Assembly (NCBI GenBank): GCA_002448235.1
Contig: DIXF01000017.1
Coordinates: 186,001-250,000, forward strand
Length of the DNA stretch: 64,000 bases
DNA from: Syntrophaceae bacterium UBA6087
GTDB lineage: Bacteria; Desulfobacterota; Desulfomonilia; UBA1062
Direction of reading: 5' to 3'
Shown: piece after piece, positions 27,152 through 35,613 of the stretch
Position numbering within the stretch: the first letter of the stretch is position 1
Layout of the letters: every line of letters starts with the position of its first letter
Made by a program: the position numbers and the translations under genes
The notes under the pieces: generated by a model
Seen by the model: only the letters and a program-made list of their open reading frames with translations
What the model was told of the DNA's origin: nothing
The model's database searches: none

Positions 27152-30127
27152 TCACACCCCGTACTCGGCCCTCCCGATGAGCTCGAGCTGCTGGGATCTG
27201 TTGAGCGCGACGAAGTAGGCGTTGTATCCTGATATCCTCACGATGAGGTCGCGGTAGTTTTCCGGGTTTGAATACGCGTCCTTGAGCGTCCGGGAATCGA
27301 CCACGTTGAACTGCATCTGCATGCCACCCAGGCTGCAGTAGGCCTTCACATAGCCGGCCATGGCCCCGACGATCTTCTCTCTGGTGTCATGGGATGAAGG
27401 CGAGAGCTTGACGTTGAAGGCCATGTTGTTGTCCATGTTCTCAGGGTCGAGCCGTGCGACATCCGAGATGAAATCGAGGTAGCTCCTGCTCGCATGGGGC
27501 TCAGGCGTGAGGCCCGGGGTGAACGGCTTTCCGGCGAGCCTTCCCGAAGGCAACGTGCCCGAAAGATTTCCATAGGCCGTATGCTGGGACATGGACCAGA
27601 ATCCGCTCGTGTACCTGCCTCCGCGGAAGTTACGGCGGGATGCATATATACCGTGGATTAGAGAAGCCACGCGGTTGGCCATGGCAAGGGCTTCGGCGTT
27701 CCCCGAGCCGAACAGAGGCACCTTGTTCTGCACCAGCGCCCTGACGCCCGGCGCGTCCCGGAAATCGGAATCCACGGCACGTTTAAGCTCATGGAAGCTG
27801 AGCCTCTTATCGTCGAACACGAGTTTCCTGATCGCCATGAGGCTGTCGGTGACGTCCGCCAGACCGATGTTCGCCGTGCCCGTGGTGTTGTACCGGGCGC
27901 CGCCTCGGGTCATGTCGCAGGCATTTTCGATGCAGCCCTCGATGGTCGAGCTCAAGAACGGCGTGGGCCTCATCCGCGCATGCACGTCGGCGAACAGGTC
28001 GTTCAGGCTCACGGCCTGATCGATGAGAAAACAGAGCTGGAGGCTGTAGGCCTCGAAGAACTCCTCGAAGGTGCGGAAATCTTCAACGTTTCCGGTCCTG
28101 GGGCCCAGGTCCCACTTCATGAGCGGGTGATACCCGTTATGGAGGGCCATCTCCATGGCGGCGACCAGATTGACGAGGATGGCGCCGGTATGGCCGTTGT
28201 GGCGTCCGGATACGGTGGGCTCGACGCAGCCCGTTGCGCTCCAGTCTCGGATATGCTCCTCCGGATAGCCATGCTGCCGCAACGACGCGAAGACCGCGGC
28301 ATCGTTGTGCAGGGAGGGTGTGGCAGAGGTGGTGTAGTTCACCTCGCAGAGCCTCCGGATATAGGTATCGCTGTTCTTTTCGGTATTGATGCGGGCGTTG
28401 ATGTTCGGGTCCGGCAGGCCCAGCATCTCCGTGACCTTGAGGAAGATGTAGGTCATGTCGTTCACGCCGTCATCGCCCTCGGGCGTTACGCCGCCCAGGG
28501 TGATGGCCTGGTTGGGCGGGGACGTGCCGAAGAGTATGTTGCCGATATCCGGAGAAAGAGGCATGTGGTCGGATATCCGTAAAAAGAGGCAGCCGATTAG
28601 CTCGATCGCCCTTCGGATATAGCTTTCACGTTCTTCTTCCGAACCCGTCTTTTCCATATCCGCCAGAAAGTACGGCTGCAGCCACTGGTCGAGCCTTCCC
28701 AGGGAAAGCCCGGCATTGGTGTTCTCCATGTGCATGCCGATCCAGACCGTGCAGATGGCCTGGACCGCTTCGTCCAGGGTTTCGGCGGGCAGCCGCGGGA
28801 CATGCCCGCATACTTCGGCCATGCGGAGAAGCTCCCCTGCCCGGGTCGTGCCCGCAGTCCCTGCCGCCTTGAGTCTCGCCTCGGCTGCCAGGTGATCCGC
28901 ATAGGCCTCCAGGCCTTTCAAGGAATGGATCATCCCCTCCAGCACGGCACGGCCCTCATCATCCGGGCCGTCTTCGAAGAGCCTCTCGCGTATGTCCTCG
29001 ATGATGCCGGAAGTGCCCTTTTCCAGGACCGTCTTGAGGCCCGGGACCGTGTGCGAAACGCAGAGGGCCTTGGAGCACACGATGGCCACCAGACGCTCGG
29101 TGAGCCTCAAGGAAAGCGGCCTGCCGTATTCCCTGTTCACCCGTTCGTGGAAGGTACGTTTCGTCCAGAAGGGGAAGATGTCGTTTAAGGTTTCTTTTGT
29201 TTCGTCGGTGATATCGTACGGGTTGAGGAGCCGTTTATCCACCGAGTTCAGCTCGCCCCAGATCATGGTGGCCTGTGCGTCCGGGTACACGATGACCCCG
29301 CAGACCGGATTGGCGGTGGTCGATCCGGCCAGAAGCTGGGAATCCGCGATAACCGGTTTTTTATGCCTCATCAGGTGTTCGAAGGCCAGTCCCTGCCGCA
29401 GCACCGGCTGCCATGGCCTGCCCGGGCTCACCTCCTCGAACCCGTTTCTGCGGTACCAGTCGGTGAGAAGCTTCGGGCGCTCCGCGCACAGCTCCGGTCT
29501 GGCGGCCCGGTGCCTGTTCAGCAGTGCGGCGAGGCGGGGGAAATCCTCAAGGTCATACGCCGAAAGATACGGGTCGCCCAAGTGCACGACCTTCCTGTCT
29601 TCAGACTTGTCGGCCTTCAGGTGCTCTCTGCGGCGGTTGTTCAGATCCGGGGCCAGGTTGGGGGTATCTGCGCAGGATTCCTGTTTGCGGGATTCGATGT
29701 CTTTCCTGCGGGCCTTTTCAAGCATCCGGCCGTGCAGGCCGCCTGAAAAGAGCGTAAGGTAATAGGTGAAGAGCTGCAGGTATGAGACGTTGCCCTCGAT
29801 TGTAAGCCTGCTCCGGAGCATCATGTTGAGCACCTCGCTCGGCGGGGCGGAGACGAGTTCCTTGAGGACGGCGTCGTCCGCCGCTTCGAGCACGACATCC
29901 GCGCCGCAGCCGATGCCGCCCGAGACCCTGACCCGGCCGTCCCGGAAGCTGACGGTCTGGGCCACTCTGCCGTTTCCCGTCCGGATGCCCACGGAAAAAT
30001 TGATCCAGCCGTCCGTGTTCTTCATCCTGCGCTTCAACGACGGAGAATGGTTGAACGCAAAAGCCATGGCACCCAGAAGGGTGCGGGTGATCATATTGAC
30101 TGGATTGATCCTGCCCGGTAGTTTCAT
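27152..30127 (-). CDS. glycyl radical enzyme with N-terminal SCP2-like domain
   Basis: 991 residues from the ATG at 30127, the most plausible of several starts, none with a strong ribosome-binding site. Residues about 10-130 look like an SCP2 sterol-carrier-type domain (GRVRVSGGIGCGADVVLEA, SRLTIEGNVSYLQLF). The rest is a pyruvate-formate-lyase-type barrel with catalytic C634 in TGCVEP and radical glycine G967 in RISGYNAYF. The GCVEP type is that of the dehydratase, C-N lyase and decarboxylase branch rather than PFL, which has two adjacent cysteines. No activating enzyme gene is adjacent. It would act in the cytoplasm in strict anoxia. A lipid-like substrate delivered by the SCP2 part is inference. 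Confidence 0.85.
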   Translation of the reverse strand: MKLPGRINPVNMITRTLLGAMAFAFNHSPSLKRRMKNTDGWINFSVGIRTGNGRVAQTVSFRDGRVRVSGGIGCGADVVLEAADDAVLKELVSAPPSEVLNMMLRSRLTIEGNVSYLQLFTYYLTLFSGGLHGRMLEKARRKDIESRKQESCADTPNLAPDLNNRRREHLKADKSEDRKVVHLGDPYLSAYDLEDFPRLAALLNRHRAARPELCAERPKLLTDWYRRNGFEEVSPGRPWQPVLRQGLAFEHLMRHKKPVIADSQLLAGSTTANPVCGVIVYPDAQATMIWGELNSVDKRLLNPYDITDETKETLNDIFPFWTKRTFHERVNREYGRPLSLRLTERLVAIVCSKALCVSHTVPGLKTVLEKGTSGIIEDIRERLFEDGPDDEGRAVLEGMIHSLKGLEAYADHLAAEARLKAAGTAGTTRAGELLRMAEVCGHVPRLPAETLDEAVQAICTVWIGMHMENTNAGLSLGRLDQWLQPYFLADMEKTGSEEERESYIRRAIELIGCLFLRISDHMPLSPDIGNILFGTSPPNQAITLGGVTPEGDDGVNDMTYIFLKVTEMLGLPDPNINARINTEKNSDTYIRRLCEVNYTTSATPSLHNDAAVFASLRQHGYPEEHIRDWSATGCVEPTVSGRHNGHTGAILVNLVAAMEMALHNGYHPLMKWDLGPRTGNVEDFRTFEEFFEAYSLQLCFLIDQAVSLNDLFADVHARMRPTPFLSSTIEGCIENACDMTRGGARYNTTGTANIGLADVTDSLMAIRKLVFDDKRLSFHELKRAVDSDFRDAPGVRALVQNKVPLFGSGNAEALAMANRVASLIHGIYASRRNFRGGRYTSGFWSMSQHTAYGNLSGTLPSGRLAGKPFTPGLTPEPHASRSYLDFISDVARLDPENMDNNMAFNVKLSPSSHDTREKIVGAMAGYVKAYCSLGGMQMQFNVVDSRTLKDAYSNPENYRDLIVRISGYNAYFVALNRSQQLELIGRAEYGV

Positions 30128-30296
30128 ATCTATCTTACAATAGTATAAGTTAGATAAAATCAACTTGCAATTGCCGGACGGCGCGGACCCATGGAGAGAA
30201 AGCGGAGGTGACTTCACCACCACCGCGCGCACATAGTCAACCTGGCCCGGAGGACACGGCGACAGTGCTCAGGGGCATGGCTGACTTTGAGGCAAG

Positions 30297-30331
30297 GCCC
30301 CCGTTATACCTGCATCTGCAGGGTCGGGGGC
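30297..30331 (-). terminator. compound hairpin downstream of the helicase gene
   Basis: gcccccg (30297-30303) pairs with cgggggc (30325-30331), with an inner CCTGCA/TGCAGG stem. It is 18 bases beyond the helicase stop on the minus strand. No T tract follows. Confidence 0.5.
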
Positions 30332-30348
30332 AATAGAGTCAGGCGCGA

Positions 30349-31611
30349 TCAGGCTTGGGATATACGCCTGTCCCCGCGCGACCGGAGATTCCCGGAATGA
30401 CGTGCTGCAGGACGAGCCTGGCGGGGAGCCTGGCGGGGAGCCTGCTGACGGGGACGCTGTGTCGCCGGCTGGGCCGGCCTGTCATCCTGCTTGTTGTAAT
30501 CGAAGCCGGCCAGGGTTCTTCGCGCCAGTCTCTCGCCGATAACCTTTTCAATGGTCCGGACCATCTCTGCATCGTCCCGCGTGACAAAGGTGAAGGCATC
30601 GCCGGTTTTTTCCGCTCTGCCCGTACGGCCGATGCGGTGTGTATAGGCATCAGCGGTATCCGGCATATCGAAGTTTATGACGTGGGAGATGGCCGAAACA
30701 TCGATGCCGCGCGCGGCGATATCCGTGGCGACGAGTATCTGGAACGATCCTTTGCGGAATCCTTCGATGGCCTTCTCGCGCTTGCTCTGCGAAAGATCGC
30801 CTTGGAGCGACGTCGCACGGAAGCCGGCTTGTGAAAGCTGGCGGGCAAGACGCTCGGCGCGATGCTTCGTGCGGGTGAACACAAGGACTGAATCCGTATC
30901 GGTGGTCTTCAGAAGCTCCCTCAGCAGTGCCGTCTTAAGGTGGTGCTCCACCGGGTAAAGCGCGTGGGATACCGTTTCGATGGGCTTGGTATGGCTGATC
31001 TGCACGGTGACCGCATCATTGAGCATATCATCGGCCAGGTGGCGGATATCGTCGGGCATGGTGGCGGAGAAGAGCAGTGTCTGCCGTTTCCGGGGAAGAT
31101 TGCCGGCGATGCGGCGGATGTCCGGAAGGAAGCCCATATCGAACATGCGGTCCGCCTCGTCGATTACGAGGGTTTCGAGCCGGGAAAAATCAACCCTTTT
31201 TTGCGAAATATGGTCGAGCAGACGGCCCGGACAGGCCACCACAATCTCGACGCCGCGCTTGAGGGCCTCGATCTGGGGGCTCATGCCCACTCCTCCGTAG
31301 ATGACCACACTTCTCAGGCCCGTGCCTTTGCTGAAAACCCGTACGGTTTCATTTATCTGTGCGGCCAGCTCACGCGTAGGGGCGAGAATCAGGGCGCGTA
31401 TGCACCTGCGGTGCCCTTCCATGAGCTGATGTATGATCGGCAGCACGAACGCTGCGGTCTTCCCGGTTCCGGTTTGTGCAAGGCCTAAGAGATCGCGGCC
31501 TGTCAGTATGGATGGAATGGCCTTTGCCTGAATGGGCGTCGGCGCTTCGTAACCGTTGAGTGCAACTGCCCTGATAATGTCCTGGTGAAGCTCAAATGCA
31601 TCAAAATTCAT
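30349..31611 (-). CDS. rhlE: DEAD-box RNA helicase (RhlE-like)
   Basis: 420 residues. Q-motif glutamine Q28, Walker A AQTGTGKT (45-52), DEAD box D151-D154 in VIDEADRMFD, SAT motif, and HRIGRTGRAEKTG near 325-337. The C-terminus is a basic, proline- and glutamine-rich tail (RPAQPATQRPRQQAPRQAPR) that may bind RNA. The family unwinds structured RNA in ribosome assembly and cold adaptation. Downstream of a small basic protein gene, 93 bases apart, probably co-transcribed. The order is a common one in proteobacteria, as I recall. Confidence 0.92.
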   Translation of the reverse strand: MNFDAFELHQDIIRAVALNGYEAPTPIQAKAIPSILTGRDLLGLAQTGTGKTAAFVLPIIHQLMEGHRRCIRALILAPTRELAAQINETVRVFSKGTGLRSVVIYGGVGMSPQIEALKRGVEIVVACPGRLLDHISQKRVDFSRLETLVIDEADRMFDMGFLPDIRRIAGNLPRKRQTLLFSATMPDDIRHLADDMLNDAVTVQISHTKPIETVSHALYPVEHHLKTALLRELLKTTDTDSVLVFTRTKHRAERLARQLSQAGFRATSLQGDLSQSKREKAIEGFRKGSFQILVATDIAARGIDVSAISHVINFDMPDTADAYTHRIGRTGRAEKTGDAFTFVTRDDAEMVRTIEKVIGERLARRTLAGFDYNKQDDRPAQPATQRPRQQAPRQAPRQARPAARHSGNLRSRGDRRISQA

Positions 31612-31704
31612 TACTGCTCCTTTGTTTTTACCTTGTGATTTTTCGTAGGTTTTCCTTTGCCGGATATTTTCCGGATCAAAGGGCTTTGTCGGATTTCTAA
31701 GGTG

Positions 31705-31902
31705 CTATTCTTCCGGCTCGACGTCCGTCTGGGGGCCCGGTTGGATGCCTGCAATGTCAGGGTCTATTTCTTCGCCCCCTTCATTTAGAGCGGATTTACG
31801 GTCCTTGGCTTCCTGTTTTCTGTCAAGCTTTTCCTTTTTCTTCTTCTGACGGATCTTTTCGCGCTCAGATTTCTGAAAAGAATAATTCGTTTTTCTTGCC
31901 AT
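31705..31902 (-). CDS. small highly charged protein, helicase neighbour
   Basis: 65 residues: a basic first half (SEREKIRQKKKKEKLDRKQE) and an acidic tail (EEIDPDIAGIQP, TDVEPEE). No membrane segment or cysteines. Such short charged proteins are commonly found just upstream of rhlE, and this one sits 93 bases before it on the same strand. Probably an RNA-binding or unstructured accessory; function unknown. Start has no strong ribosome-binding site visible. Confidence 0.7.
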   Translation of the reverse strand: MARKTNYSFQKSEREKIRQKKKKEKLDRKQEAKDRKSALNEGGEEIDPDIAGIQPGPQTDVEPEE

Positions 31903-32407
31903 ATGTTTTATCCTTTACTCGCGTAAGCCTGATAAATCGGCTTTCGGCGCCGATCGACTCTGGCTTATCACTTTTCTATCGGTTATCCGGCCGGCTGTAA
32001 TGAGGCAAATATGCAGGTTTATTCTCAAAAGGTGCGTTTTCCGATCCATGACGCTCTTCGGTGCTCAATGCCGTATACTTTCTCCATGCCGGTCGCTTTT
32101 CTCAAACTGTCTGAAAAACAAAAAGAAGTATCAACGGCAAGCCCGATAAGGCTATCTGATATCAATGTAGATAAAAGACCCGGTAAGACCCAATCGCAAT
32201 TCAGATGGTGCCCATCCTTATGCAATAAGTACGGATAAGTCAAGCATAAAGACCCGGCGAAAAGAATCGCGCCAAATGCCGGGCGGATACGGAGCAATGC
32301 CGGGCACCGGCCTCCCGGCAAATCGGCGGAAGGCACTTGAATCGTCACTGCACAGCTGCATCTATAATTAAAAGATAACAGTTCCGCCGCAGAAAGGAGA
32401 CAATACC
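31903..32407. other. long non-coding leader between divergent genes
   Basis: 505 bases. Next to the small-protein/helicase operon, atcggc (31936-31941) and gccgat (31949-31954) form a 6-bp hairpin on the leader strand. A second hairpin, gccggg/cccggc, lies at 32299-32319 upstream of the DUF1540 gene. Open frames on both strands in the middle have unlikely composition and no ribosome-binding sites. A long 5' leader for a helicase operon would fit cold-responsive control; this is inference. Confidence 0.4.
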
Positions 32408-32698
32408 ATGACTCTGCCAATGTCTAAGATATCAGAATGCGATGTCTTGAGCTGCTCGTACAATATCGACAATAAGTGTCATACGATTGCCATAACAGTG
32501 GGTGATCCGTCCTGCCCGATGTGCGATACGTTCTTCGAGTCTGAAGGTAAGGGTGGTGATATGGACGTCCTCGGAGGCATCGGGGCGTGCAGGACCTCCG
32601 ACTGCAGGTTCAATAAATCCTTGGAATGCCGGGCCGGCGACATCCATGTCGGGGTACATTCCGGCCATGCTGACTGTAAAACCTATACCCCCAGATAA
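32408..32698 (+). CDS. DUF1540 cysteine-rich protein
   Basis: 96 residues, with AAAGGAG before the start. Two copies of the DUF1540 cysteine pattern are seen: C11, C16 and C24 (ECDVLSCSYNIDNKC), and C61, C66 and C74 (ACRTSDCRFNKSLEC), with C36, C39 and C90 as further cysteines. The spacing suggests a small metal-binding fold, probably zinc or iron-sulfur. Function unknown. The gene stands alone after a long leader. Confidence 0.85.
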   Translation: MTLPMSKISECDVLSCSYNIDNKCHTIAITVGDPSCPMCDTFFESEGKGGDMDVLGGIGACRTSDCRFNKSLECRAGDIHVGVHSGHADCKTYTPR

Positions 32699-32774
32699 TC
32701 AATCCCTTGCCTGACGGCGCAAAAACAATACAGCGGGCGGATCGGCCGGCGTAAATATTTCGAGGCAGCATCTT

Positions 32775-33065
32775 TTATACGTAGATGCCTTCGACTTCTT
32801 TATACCAGAATACGTATATCCAGTTATTCGTCTCGTCGATAATCACCGGAAGAGGATCGGATAGATGTATCACGGCCCCGACACTGCTGGAAACCTCATG
32901 AACCGTGAATCCCACCCCCCTGAAATCGTCGGTGGCGAACTCGGTCTCGCTTTCCGTGAATCCGTACGCGCCACAGGAGCATCTCATGAACCAGCTCTCG
33001 ACATCTTCTCTATCCAGGAGGTGACGTGTTCCGCAAAAGATGCATCTTACGAGTAAAGATTCCAT
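32775..33065 (-). CDS. small protein with N-terminal zinc-ribbon-like cysteines
   Basis: About 96 residues from the ATG at 33065; an ATG at 33101 is also possible, and neither has a good ribosome-binding site. CIFCG and CSCG lie near 8-32, consistent with a zinc ribbon. The remainder is beta-rich and ends in a tyrosine/tryptophan-rich tail (NNWIYVFWYKEVEG). I do not recognise a family. Real coding is supported by the plausible composition and cysteine pairs, but confidence is moderate. Confidence 0.55.
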   Translation of the reverse strand: MESLLVRCIFCGTRHLLDREDVESWFMRCSCGAYGFTESETEFATDDFRGVGFTVHEVSSSVGAVIHLSDPLPVIIDETNNWIYVFWYKEVEGIYV

Positions 33066-33220
33066 ACGATTTTTTATGGGGATGAATGTACGGAATGTCA
33101 ACGCATGAAATGAAAATCGCAGGTATTACCGGGCAGATGGAATCGAATATGGGCCGGTCGCACCGTAGCGAGCCCACCATACTTTAATACGTTCTCTATT
33201 GCCTCGCCAAGAAGGGATAT

Positions 33221-34054
33221 TTATTGCTTTATGCTCATACGTCTGATGATCTCCGCCGCACAGGCCTCAAGGGTTTTATCCGTCATGTCTATTATGTGGA
33301 ATCCGCCTTTCCGGAACACCTTTCCGGCAGCGCGGAGCTCTTCTTCAACCGTGGCCGGATCCGCATAATGCATCCGGTCCGATACTCCGTAGGGGGCGAT
33401 CCTCTGCGACCGGATCTTCAACAGCCGTTCCGGATCGATGACCAGTCCGAAGACCCGCTCAGGATCCAGCCCGAAAAGCTCGTCAGGAACGGAAACCTTC
33501 GGCACCACCGGACAATTGGCAGTCTTGAAGCCCAGAACGGACAAGTAGACACTGAGCGGGGTCTTCCCGCTGCGGGATACCCCGACCAGCACGATATCCG
33601 CCTTGTTCCATTCTTCAGGCTTCTGCCCGTCGTCATGGTCCAGGGTATACTCGATGGCGGCAATACGCATGAAATACGGCTCATGGAGTTTGCGATACAG
33701 GCCGGGCCTGCCGAGAGGCTCACGGTTGAGAACGAGCTTGAGACGGTGCATGAGCGGCCCCATGAGGTCCACCTCCGCGACATTATGGTCATGCGCCAGG
33801 GCTGTCAGTGTGTCCCTGAGACGTTCATCTACCAGGGTGTGGACGATTGTGCCGCCTGTCTGCCCTGCCTGTGCGACTATGTTTTCGATCTGACCCCGAA
33901 CGTACACGCTCCCCACGATAATCACGGGGACCTTGATCTCCTGGAACTGGGCAAGGACCGTATTCACGACCTGCTCGCCGCTCGATCCCGTACCCCCGGA
34001 CACGACATATACGGGGGGAATAGCTCCGGCTTTAATCGCCTTCTTCCTTGCCAC
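33221..34054 (-). CDS. pyruvate phosphate dikinase / PEP synthase regulatory kinase-pyrophosphorylase
   Basis: 277 residues. The P-loop-like motif GVSRSGKTPLSVYL near 158-171 and the opening VYVVSGGTGSSGE are the signature of the PpsR/PDRP family (DUF299). It adds and removes a phosphate on the catalytic-loop threonine of pyruvate phosphate dikinase or PEP synthase, so it controls the PEP-pyruvate step in response to ADP. The target enzyme is not in the window. Stands alone between hypothetical genes. Confidence 0.93.
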   Translation of the reverse strand: MARKKAIKAGAIPPVYVVSGGTGSSGEQVVNTVLAQFQEIKVPVIIVGSVYVRGQIENIVAQAGQTGGTIVHTLVDERLRDTLTALAHDHNVAEVDLMGPLMHRLKLVLNREPLGRPGLYRKLHEPYFMRIAAIEYTLDHDDGQKPEEWNKADIVLVGVSRSGKTPLSVYLSVLGFKTANCPVVPKVSVPDELFGLDPERVFGLVIDPERLLKIRSQRIAPYGVSDRMHYADPATVEEELRAAGKVFRKGGFHIIDMTDKTLEACAAEIIRRMSIKQ

Positions 34055-34134
34055 AGACCTCCCCCTTTTTCCCCTAAGGCGCTCCCGGCTCTGCTGACAT
34101 CAGGGTGAGTGCTCCGGAAAAAACCACGGCCGTA

Positions 34135-35421
34135 TTACGGCAGATGCCAGCGGGCCATGTGCTCAGCATGCGTCTTCAGGTATGCCCCCGGCTCGAAGAA
34201 CCTGTCATAGAAGTCCAGATCGAGATGATGGGCCTGAAGATAGGTGATTACGAAGATCGAGGGGACGGTGCCGGGGAACTTGCCGAAGGTGTCGAACATA
34301 TATTGCGCCTGCAGGGCTACACATTCCCGGAATTCTTCATCGTGCACGGTGGCCGATGAACGCACCTTCCGCGAGTCCTTCCACGGGCCGGGGGTGTCCG
34401 GATGAAACGGCCCGCCCGGTCCGAACTTACGATGGCACAGAGCCTCGACCGCCGAGCGCATATCAGGGAAATGGGGAGGGCAGAAGCCTTCCATGACCCC
34501 TTCGAGCCCGGTGGAGTTGGGGTACGGCCACCTGTCGCTCGTGTCGTACCGGAAGCCCAGGCCCTGCACATCGCTGTTGCCGCCGGCGCCGAGCATGCCG
34601 AAAGGATCGATGCCGTCGAACATCCACCCGCCCAGCCCCATGGCCTGAAGCATGAGCGTGCCCGCAAAACAGCTCGCGGCCAGCTCTACCGCTACTTCTG
34701 CAAGTGACCACTGGTCCAGGAACGTCAGAGGAACGGCGTTATCCACATCGGCCAGGTGCCGGTACCGCCTTATCCCCGGGATGGGCCTGCGGTTGATGTC
34801 GTCAAAGAACACGGTACCGTTCTGCAGGTAGTAGCAGAGACCTGCCAGGACATGCTGGGCAAGGTCTCCCACTGGAATGACCAGCAGCGTACCCGGATGA
34901 TTGACCACCCAGGTATTGTGCGCCTCGACGTACGGCACCTCCGGCGGAAGGGATAACCGTGCGTCGCCTATCTTTCTGATGCTTTCCCTTACCGCATCCA
35001 GGGCTTGCTCCAGGTCCAGGCAGCCTTCGGGATCGCGGTCGCCAAAGGCAGGAGCATCACGGGAATCAAGAATATATACCCCCTTATCGTCGGTGAAGAA
35101 TGTCTTGCTCGTATGGAAACCGGCAGAAGAAGGGAACGTTCGGCCGCCTGCCGCACATGCGTAGTTGGAGAGGTTAGGCGCATATCGTGCTGCGCGGTAG
35201 ATCATGTGGTGCCAGCTCGTGTTGCCCCCGCAGGCCGCGACCACAAGGAGCTTTTCCAGTTCGGACAAAGGTACCGGATCATGCCGGGACGTGTAGGCGA
35301 AAACCCCGTCCGGGAGCTCGGCCCCCATGAAAAAGCGCCGTGAGCGGCGGCCGAGGAGGGCATCGACAAGACCGAATTTCATCATTTCCCCAAAACCCGG
35401 GGGCACGTGTCGTTCTTCCAT
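34135..35421 (-). CDS. nitroreductase/SagB-like protein of unusual length
   Basis: 428 residues from the ATG at 35421 (GAGAGG upstream; an ATG at 35457 is weaker). Early on, GRRSRRFFMGAELPDG and LSELEKLLVVAACGGNTSW resemble the FMN-binding opening of nitroreductases, and GGRTFPSSAGFHTSKTFF resembles the SagB/thiazoline oxidase loop. The C-terminal half has a conserved-looking metal or flavin-free part with FGPGGPFHPDTP and HMARWHLP. No precursor peptide or cyclodehydratase gene is adjacent. Function unknown; flavin binding is inferred from the N-terminal motifs only. Separated from the amidase gene by a strong hairpin. Confidence 0.6.
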   Translation of the reverse strand: MEERHVPPGFGEMMKFGLVDALLGRRSRRFFMGAELPDGVFAYTSRHDPVPLSELEKLLVVAACGGNTSWHHMIYRAARYAPNLSNYACAAGGRTFPSSAGFHTSKTFFTDDKGVYILDSRDAPAFGDRDPEGCLDLEQALDAVRESIRKIGDARLSLPPEVPYVEAHNTWVVNHPGTLLVIPVGDLAQHVLAGLCYYLQNGTVFFDDINRRPIPGIRRYRHLADVDNAVPLTFLDQWSLAEVAVELAASCFAGTLMLQAMGLGGWMFDGIDPFGMLGAGGNSDVQGLGFRYDTSDRWPYPNSTGLEGVMEGFCPPHFPDMRSAVEALCHRKFGPGGPFHPDTPGPWKDSRKVRSSATVHDEEFRECVALQAQYMFDTFGKFPGTVPSIFVITYLQAHHLDLDFYDRFFEPGAYLKTHAEHMARWHLP

Positions 35422-35542
35422 GAAACACCTCTCTTTGTGCTTCCTGGTACATTTCACGGGCTGCCCGCATATAACATGACCGCAGGCATCTGCTTCAAGA
35501 GCTCCCTGGGAGTGTAACCCGTCTCTAAAGATACATATATAC

Positions 35543-35575
35543 CCCGCATCCTCTCCATCAAGGAGAGGATGCGGG
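35543..35575 (-). terminator. perfect 14-bp hairpin downstream of the amidase gene
   Basis: cccgcatcctctcc (35543-35556) pairs with ggagaggatgcggg (35562-35575) around an ATCAA loop, 39 bases after the amidase stop. On the minus strand it is followed by GGTATATATG, so the tail is AT-rich but not a T run. Confidence 0.65.
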
Positions 35576-35613
35576 AGAGCTGCTTTGCAGACAAAGGATA
35601 AAAGGAAATCGGA

